A stretch of DNA of 6,310 nucleotides, taken from the NCBI GenBank assembly GCA_030528545.1, contig JAUMYR010000029.1:2021-8330 (forward strand), given 5' to 3'. The notes beneath the pieces are model-generated. The model did no database searches and was not told the origin of the DNA. It saw only the letters and a list, made by a program, of their open reading frames with translations. Below, piece by piece: positions 1 through 6,310 of the stretch. A program made the position numbers and the translations under genes. Position 1 is the stretch's first letter, and every line of letters starts with the position of its first letter. Source of the stretch: Propionibacteriaceae bacterium. GTDB taxonomy: Bacteria; Actinomycetota; Actinomycetes; Propionibacteriales; Propionibacteriaceae.

Positions 1-288
1 TCCGTCGTGGTCCACGCCATCCCGCTGCTGGTCGAAACCGGGCAGCGGTCTCGCTTCGATGAGGTCGTGGTGGTGGACGTCCCCGAGGATATTCAGCTGG
101 CGCGCCTGATGGGACGCGATGGGCTCAGCCGGGCCGATGCCCTGGCGCGGATCGCGGCTCAGGCACCACGGGAGGAACGCAGGGCCGCGGCCACCTGGAT
201 CATCGACAATTCCGGCACCCCCGAAGAGACCTCTGTTCAGGTCGATCGGCTGGCCCGCCACCTGGGACTGAATGTTCTACCGGAATAA
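1..288 (+). CDS. coaE: Dephospho-CoA kinase, C-terminal part (5' end outside window)
   Basis: CoaE phosphorylates the 3'-OH of dephospho-CoA with ATP, the last step of coenzyme A synthesis, in the cytoplasm. The frame is open from base 1, so only the last 95 residues are present out of about 195-205 in a usual CoaE. The Walker A P-loop is therefore off-window. Visible family features are the segment HAIPLLVETG, which matches the conserved PLL-E motif, then VVVVDVPEDIQLARLMGRDG with the Q-x-x-R-x-x-x-R-D pattern of the lid region, then the RIAAQAPREERR lid helix and the closing WIIDNSG strand. In many CoaE proteins the residues before that strand are A-D; here they are A-T, a small variation. 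The protein ends soon after that strand, without the C-terminal GrpB/UPF0157 domain I recall for mycobacterial CoaE. It is followed by a hairpin and then uvrB, 129 bp away. Family assignment is strong; the N-terminal half cannot be judged. Confidence 0.93.
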   Translation, partial: SVVVHAIPLLVETGQRSRFDEVVVVDVPEDIQLARLMGRDGLSRADALARIAAQAPREERRAAATWIIDNSGTPEETSVQVDRLARHLGLNVLPE

Positions 289-314
289 CGCAGCTGAGTG
301 GGGTGAACTCAGGC

Positions 315-346
315 GGGACCGGCGAGGATCTCATCGCCGGTGACCC
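315..346 (+). terminator. Hairpin after coaE, probable terminator without a U-tract
   Basis: ACCGGCGA (318-325) pairs perfectly with TCGCCGGT (334-341) around an 8-base loop. Allowing a 2-base bulge (342-343), GGG (315-317) also pairs with CCC (344-346). It starts 27 bp after the coaE stop codon and lies upstream of the uvrB promoter, where a terminator would be expected. No T-run follows, so as an intrinsic terminator it would be of the U-less kind proposed for high-GC actinobacteria. It could instead be a neutral inverted repeat. Confidence 0.45.
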
Positions 347-387
347 ACCCACCGGTGGGGCCGGGCTGGCCTTGGGCGGGAGCGAAA

Positions 388-410
388 CTGTCGGCGCGAG
401 CACCTACAGT
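388..410 (+). promoter_or_regulatory. uvrB promoter matching the RecA-independent (PafBC-type) damage promoter
   Basis: The element reads CTGTCGGCG (388-396), exactly 8 bp, then TACAGT (405-410). The mycobacterial RecA-independent damage promoter (RecA-NDp, controlled by PafBC) has the consensus TTGTCRGTG-N8-TANNNT. This site matches 7 of 9 positions in the upstream box (C for T at 388 and at 395), has the exact spacer, and has a full TANNNT -10. The -10 ends 7 bp before the uvrB ATG at 418, so transcription would be expected to start at or next to the ATG, giving a leaderless mRNA. No LexA-type SOS box (TCGAAC-N4-GTTCGA) is seen in this gap. The sequence match is direct; PafBC control is inferred. 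Confidence 0.7.
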
Positions 411-417
411 TGGAGCC

Positions 418-2496
418 ATGCGTCCGATCCATGAGTTGCAGCGCCAGGTGGCACCACTACGGGTGGTATCCGATTTTGCCCCGGCGGGGGACCAGCCCGC
501 CGCGATCGATGAGCTGGAGCGGCGGATCCGGGCCGGGGAGAAGGACGTGGTGCTGCTCGGTGCCACCGGCACCGGCAAGACCGCTACGGTGGCCTGGCTC
601 GCGGAGCGCTTGCAGCGCCCGGTCCTGGTCATGCAGCCCAATAAGACGCTGGCCGCGCAGTTCGCCAATGAGCTGCGCACTTTCTTCCCCGACAACGCGG
701 TGGAGTACTTCGTCTCCTATTACGACTACTACCAGCCCGAAGCCTATGTGCCACAGACCGACACCTACATAGAGAAGGACTCCTCCCTCAACGAGGAGGT
801 GGAACGCCTGCGCCATTCCGCCACGAACTCGCTGTTGACCAGGCGTGACGTGATCGTGGTCGCGACCGTCTCGGCGATCTATGGTTTGGGCACCCCGCAG
901 GAATACCTGGATCGTATGGTGCGGCTGCGGGTGGGGGAGACTTACGAGCGCGACGAGTTGTTGCGGCGCCTGGTCGACATTCAGTACTCGCGCAACGACA
1001 TCTCTCCCGAACGGGGCACCTTCCGGGTCAAGGGGGACACCCTGGAGGTGTTGCCGATGTATGAGCTCAACCCGGTGCGGGTTGAGTTCTTCGGTGATGA
1101 GGTGGAACGCCTGACGACGCTGCACCCGGTCACGGGGGCCGTGGTCAGCGACGACGCCGAGATCTACATCTTCCCGGCCTCACACTACGTGGCCGGACCA
1201 GAACGCATGGCGCGCGCCCTGTCGGACATTGAGCAGGAACTGGCGCAGCGGCTCGCGGAACTGGAATCCCAGAACAAGCTGCTGGAGGCCCAGCGGTTGC
1301 GGATGCGTACCAGCTATGACATCGAGATGATGCGTCAGATCGGGTCGTGTTCGGGCATCGAGAACTACTCCCGCCACATTGATGGCCGGGGACCGGGTAG
1401 CGCCCCGAACTGTCTGCTGGACTATTTCCCCGAAGACTTCCTCCTCGTCATCGACGAGTCCCACGTCACGGTCCCGCAGATCGGGGGCATGTACGAGGGC
1501 GACATGAGCCGCAAGCGGACCCTGGTCGAGCACGGCTTCCGGTTGCCCAGCGCGCTGGACAACCGGCCGCTGCGATTCGGTGAGTTCGTCGAGCGGATTG
1601 GGCAGACGGTATACCTGTCGGCGACGCCGGGCAGCTACGAGATGGATCGGTCCGAGGGATTCGTGGAACAGATCATCCGCCCGACCGGTCTGGTCGACCC
1701 GGAGGTGATCGTCAAGCCTACCAAGGGCCAGATCGACGACCTCATGAGCGAGATCGGTTCCCGGGTGGAACGCAACGAGCGGGTGCTGGTCACCACGCTG
1801 ACGAAGAAGATGGCCGAGGACCTCACCGATTACTTGATGGAGAATGGCATCCGCACCCGTTACCTGCACTCGGAGATCGACACCCTGAAGCGGGTGGAGT
1901 TGTTGCGCGAGCTGCGGCTCGGGGACTACGACGTCTTGGTCGGAATCAACCTGCTGCGAGAAGGACTGGACCTGCCCGAGGTTTCGCTGGTGGCGATCCT
2001 CGACGCGGACAAGGAGGGTTTCCTGCGTTCGGAGCGTTCCCTAATCCAGACCATTGGCCGTGCGGCCCGCAACGTGGCGGGCCAGGTTCACATGTATGCC
2101 GACAAGATCACCGACTCCATGTCGGCGGCGATCGACGAGACCAACCGGCGCCGGGCCAAACAGATCGCTTATAACACTGCCCATGGGATCGACCCGCAGC
2201 CGTTGCGCAAGAAGATCTCGGACATCACAGAGGTGCTGGCCCGCGAGGATGCCGACACCGCCGACACCCTGGCTGGCCTGGGCTCTGCCTCCCGGGCGCC
2301 AGTTCCTGGGCCGTCACGGCGCGATCTGGACCCCGCTAAGCTCGCCGTCTCTGAGCTGGCCGAGCTCATCGCGCAGCTCAGCGACGAGATGCATGCCGCC
2401 GCTGCCGAGCTGAAATTCGAGGTCGCGGCGCGGCTGCGAGACGAGATCAGCGACCTGAAGAAGGAACTGCGTCAGATGCGTGAGGCGAACCGCTGA
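418..2496 (+). CDS. uvrB: UvrABC excision nuclease subunit B
   Basis: UvrB is the DNA-damage-verifying helicase-like ATPase of nucleotide excision repair; UvrA2 loads it on DNA and it then recruits UvrC. From ATG 418 it is 692 residues, close to other actinobacterial UvrBs (about 700). Motifs in order are Walker A GATGTGKT (48-55), the aromatic beta-hairpin that clamps DNA, beginning [10 protein letters not shown] (101-121), helicase motif II DESH (346-349), motif III SATP (401-404), motif V around [12 protein letters not shown] (509-520), motif [11 protein letters not shown] (544-552), and a C-terminal UVR domain (about 646-682) that contacts UvrC. All key residues look intact. I chose ATG 418 because MRP-x-x-x-LQR-x-V is the usual actinobacterial UvrB N-terminus and a -10 hexamer ends 7 bp upstream. 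A GTG at 340 would add 26 unconserved residues and run through the promoter. A GGAG lies only 2 bp from the ATG, too close to act well as a ribosome site. The gene stands alone between hairpins, convergent with the next gene. Confidence 0.98.
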   Translation: MRPIHELQRQVAPLRVVSDFAPAGDQPAAIDELERRIRAGEKDVVLLGATGTGKTATVAWLAERLQRPVLVMQPNKTLAAQFANELRTFFPDNAVEYFVSYYDYYQPEAYVPQTDTYIEKDSSLNEEVERLRHSATNSLLTRRDVIVVATVSAIYGLGTPQEYLDRMVRLRVGETYERDELLRRLVDIQYSRNDISPERGTFRVKGDTLEVLPMYELNPVRVEFFGDEVERLTTLHPVTGAVVSDDAEIYIFPASHYVAGPERMARALSDIEQELAQRLAELESQNKLLEAQRLRMRTSYDIEMMRQIGSCSGIENYSRHIDGRGPGSAPNCLLDYFPEDFLLVIDESHVTVPQIGGMYEGDMSRKRTLVEHGFRLPSALDNRPLRFGEFVERIGQTVYLSATPGSYEMDRSEGFVEQIIRPTGLVDPEVIVKPTKGQIDDLMSEIGSRVERNERVLVTTLTKKMAEDLTDYLMENGIRTRYLHSEIDTLKRVELLRELRLGDYDVLVGINLLREGLDLPEVSLVAILDADKEGFLRSERSLIQTIGRAARNVAGQVHMYADKITDSMSAAIDETNRRRAKQIAYNTAHGIDPQPLRKKISDITEVLAREDADTADTLAGLGSASRAPVPGPSRRDLDPAKLAVSELAELIAQLSDEMHAAAAELKFEVAARLRDEISDLKKELRQMREANR

Positions 2497-2517
2497 CCCG
2501 TCGGCCATCCATCGCGG

Positions 2518-2538
2518 ACGGACCGGGGCGCGGTCTGT
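2518..2538 (+). terminator. First hairpin after uvrB, candidate terminator
   Basis: Bases 2518-2525 (ACGGACCG) pair with 2531-2538 (CGGTCTGT), 8 bp including one G-U, around the loop GGGCG. It begins 22 bp after the uvrB stop, and the stem is followed by GTTTC, a short T-run. This suits a weak intrinsic terminator for the + strand. A second and stronger hairpin lies 10 bp further on, so the two may act in tandem. Confidence 0.45.
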
Positions 2539-2548
2539 GTTTCGTGCC

Positions 2549-2582
2549 GGTCCTGCCCCGAGATGGTTCTCGGGGCAGGACC
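2549..2582. terminator. Strong 15-bp hairpin between convergent genes, probable bidirectional terminator
   Basis: Bases 2549-2563 (GGTCCTGCCCCGAGA) are perfectly complementary to 2568-2582, with a 4-base loop TGGT (2564-2567). The hairpin sits between the 3' ends of uvrB (+, 53 bp away) and the mycothiol-type enzyme gene (-, 107 bp away), so it is placed to stop both transcripts. Neither side has a T-run, so it would be a U-less terminator. The perfect long stem with a tetraloop is well beyond chance for a gap this short. Confidence 0.75.
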
Positions 2583-2688
2583 CGGTTGGGTGGCAAGAGC
2601 CCGTGTGCCCATGGGGGATGAGCGGTCGAAAAGCAGCGGGGAGGCCGGGCCGGGTCGAATCCGGTGGATGCCGCTGGAGGCTCGGCGC

Positions 2689-3420
2689 TCAGGCGATGGG
2701 GAGCGGCGGTAGGCGGACTCCCTCGGGGGCGGGGCCACGCCCGGTCAGCCAGGCCAGGAGGGTCCGGGCATCGGAGCGGATGAGATCTGGGGCGCCGTCG
2801 CGTCCGGTGGTGACGTCGAGCCCCTCGTTGGCGATAAGGCGCAGCGCCGGGTAGTCGCGCCGGCCACGCAGCATCGCGGCCCGCAGTTCCAGGCACCACA
2901 GCACCGGCATGGTGTCAACATCGGCCAGGGAGAACCCACTGAGTAGGTCACAGTGGTGCAAGACCAGCTCGCTCAGCCGGATCAGGGGGATGAGGCGGAC
3001 CGGGACCCTGATCCCGGAGGCCAGGCGAACGCTCTCGTCACGCATGGTGGTCGGCAGGTCATGGACGGCCGTTGCGAGCAGCCCGGCCGAGGTGTCGAGG
3101 GCGATCTGTAGCGACAGCGAATCGCGGGCCGCCCCCAGCTGAATGGCCGCGTCCCGGGTCTGCGGGGAGTCATACATCGTGGCCTCGCGGCCCCGCGCCA
3201 CGCCGAGGATGAGCCGACGCAGACCGACCGCGTTCTCAGACAGGTGAGCGGCAACATGGGCCCGGCTCCAGCCCGGCAGCCGCGAATCCAGGGACCAGTC
3301 GTCCTCGGAGAAACCAATGGTGTGACCCAGCAGGTGAGCAGTGGCTGCCAACACCTGGCGGCACACCTCGTCGATCGGGCCGCCCACCGGTTCGAGGGCG
3401 GCGGGTCGTGTAGTGGTCAC
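2689..3420 (-). CDS. Mycothiol-dependent maleylpyruvate isomerase-family protein
   Basis: This 243-residue cytoplasmic protein belongs to the MDMPI / TIGR03083 family of the DinB-like four-helix-bundle superfamily. Members bind a metal and are thought to use mycothiol; most have no known substrate. Family features are LPGWSRAHVAAHL (48-60), YDSPQTRD (83-90), the helix ELVLHHCDL (151-159) and a C-terminal RTLLAWLTGR (219-228) resembling the MDMPI C-terminal domain. H59, E151 and H155 keep the same spacing (92 and 4) as the zinc ligands I recall for the Corynebacterium glutamicum enzyme (H52, E144, H148), and R89 lines up with its catalytic R82. The site therefore looks intact. The GTG start at 3420-3418 is supported by an in-frame TAG only 9 bp upstream and by a -10 hexamer 6 bp before it; a GTG at codon 12 is a less likely alternative. 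There is no signal peptide or membrane segment. The gene is divergent from uvrA. Family assignment is firm, but actual maleylpyruvate isomerase activity is not implied, since no aromatic-degradation genes are nearby. Confidence 0.85.
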   Translation of the reverse strand: MTTTRPAALEPVGGPIDEVCRQVLAATAHLLGHTIGFSEDDWSLDSRLPGWSRAHVAAHLSENAVGLRRLILGVARGREATMYDSPQTRDAAIQLGAARDSLSLQIALDTSAGLLATAVHDLPTTMRDESVRLASGIRVPVRLIPLIRLSELVLHHCDLLSGFSLADVDTMPVLWCLELRAAMLRGRRDYPALRLIANEGLDVTTGRDGAPDLIRSDARTLLAWLTGRGPAPEGVRLPPLPIA

Positions 3421-3426
3421 TCGCCC

Positions 3427-3432
3427 ACACTA
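3427..3432 (-). promoter_or_regulatory. -10 hexamer of the mycothiol-type enzyme gene, leaderless spacing
   Basis: Read on the - strand, TAGTGT (TANNNT) lies 6 bp upstream of the GTG start at 3420. That spacing places the transcript start at or beside the start codon, and no Shine-Dalgarno sequence is visible. No convincing -35 is seen. The hexamer overlaps the in-frame TAG that closes the reading frame. Confidence 0.5.
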
Positions 3433-3448
3433 CTAGGCGGTTCCAGAT

Positions 3449-3466
3449 TCGGCGAGCGCTTACGAT
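3449..3466 (+). promoter_or_regulatory. uvrA promoter, leaderless -10 with a partial damage-box resemblance
   Basis: TACGAT (3461-3466) fits TANNNT and ends 6 bp before the uvrA GTG at 3473. No Shine-Dalgarno sequence is present, which suggests a leaderless mRNA. TCGGCG (3449-3454) is identical to the core of the uvrB damage-promoter box, but the spacer to the -10 is 6 bp rather than 8 and the TG before the core is not kept. The -10 call is reasonable; damage control here is only a suggestion. Confidence 0.5.
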
Positions 3467-3472
3467 AAGCAC

Positions 3473-6307
<2,835 letters not shown>

Positions 6308-6310
6308 GCC

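Noticed and set aside
340..417. Upstream GTG start at 340 for uvrB, adding 26 residues
   Set aside because: The extra residues do not resemble UvrB N-termini, and the extension would be encoded by the promoter and palindrome region; ATG 418 gives the family-typical start.
289..417. Search for a LexA/SOS box (TCGAAC-N4-GTTCGA) before uvrB, and likewise in 3421-3472 before uvrA
   Set aside because: No sequence in either gap comes close to both half-sites.
457..1869. Two - strand open frames (457-1125 and 1180-1869) inside uvrB
   Set aside because: Both mirror conserved uvrB codons and have His/Gln/Arg-rich products typical of antisense frames in GC-rich genes.
2645..2670. tRNA-like segment GGGTCGAATCCGG resembling a T-arm
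   Set aside because: Only a 4-bp stem forms, the loop begins GTC rather than TTC, and no matching acceptor, D or anticodon arm lies upstream.
2583..2688. Remaining spacer between the strong hairpin and the end of the mycothiol-type gene
   Set aside because: Only weak 4-bp inverted repeats and an 8-bp CCCATGGG palindrome are present; nothing supports a feature.
2480..2854. Open frame of 124 codons on + starting at the end of uvrB
   Set aside because: It runs through both terminator hairpins and into the antisense of the mycothiol-type gene; the product is low-complexity Arg/Gly/Ser with no motif.

Overview
The window is a piece of ordinary chromosome from a high-GC actinobacterium. I did not count base composition, but it is clearly GC-rich with GC-ending codons. 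The evidence for the phylum is the UvrA and UvrB sequence type, a gene of the mycothiol-dependent enzyme family (mycothiol is an actinobacterial thiol), and promoter and start-codon architecture typical of leaderless actinobacterial genes. CoaE ends without the C-terminal GrpB/UPF0157 extension that I recall for mycobacterial CoaE, so a non-mycobacterial lineage such as Propionibacteriales is plausible but not proven.

Layout. Bases 1-288 hold the C-terminal half of coaE (dephospho-CoA kinase), cut by the window edge. A 129-bp gap follows with a hairpin (315-346) and then a DNA-damage-type promoter (388-410). uvrB runs 418-2496 on +. A 192-bp convergent gap (2497-2688) contains two hairpins that probably terminate transcription. 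A mycothiol-dependent maleylpyruvate isomerase (MDMPI)-family gene runs 3420-2689 on -. It is divergent from uvrA (3473-6307, +), and the two share a 52-bp promoter region. uvrA ends 3 bp before the window edge.

How the genes fit together. UvrA and UvrB are the damage-recognition half of nucleotide excision repair: UvrA2 finds distorted DNA and loads UvrB, which verifies the lesion and recruits UvrC (not in this window). CoaE makes the last step of coenzyme A synthesis and is a common neighbour of uvrB in actinobacteria, with no known functional link. The MDMPI-like protein is probably a thiol-dependent enzyme of unknown substrate.

The best signal beyond the coding genes is regulatory. The uvrB promoter closely matches the RecA-independent (PafBC-type) damage promoter described in mycobacteria. 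All three gene starts seen here have a TANNNT -10 hexamer 6-7 bp upstream of the start codon, which predicts leaderless mRNAs. I see no mobile element, CRISPR array, tRNA or rRNA, and no sign of a new multi-gene system.
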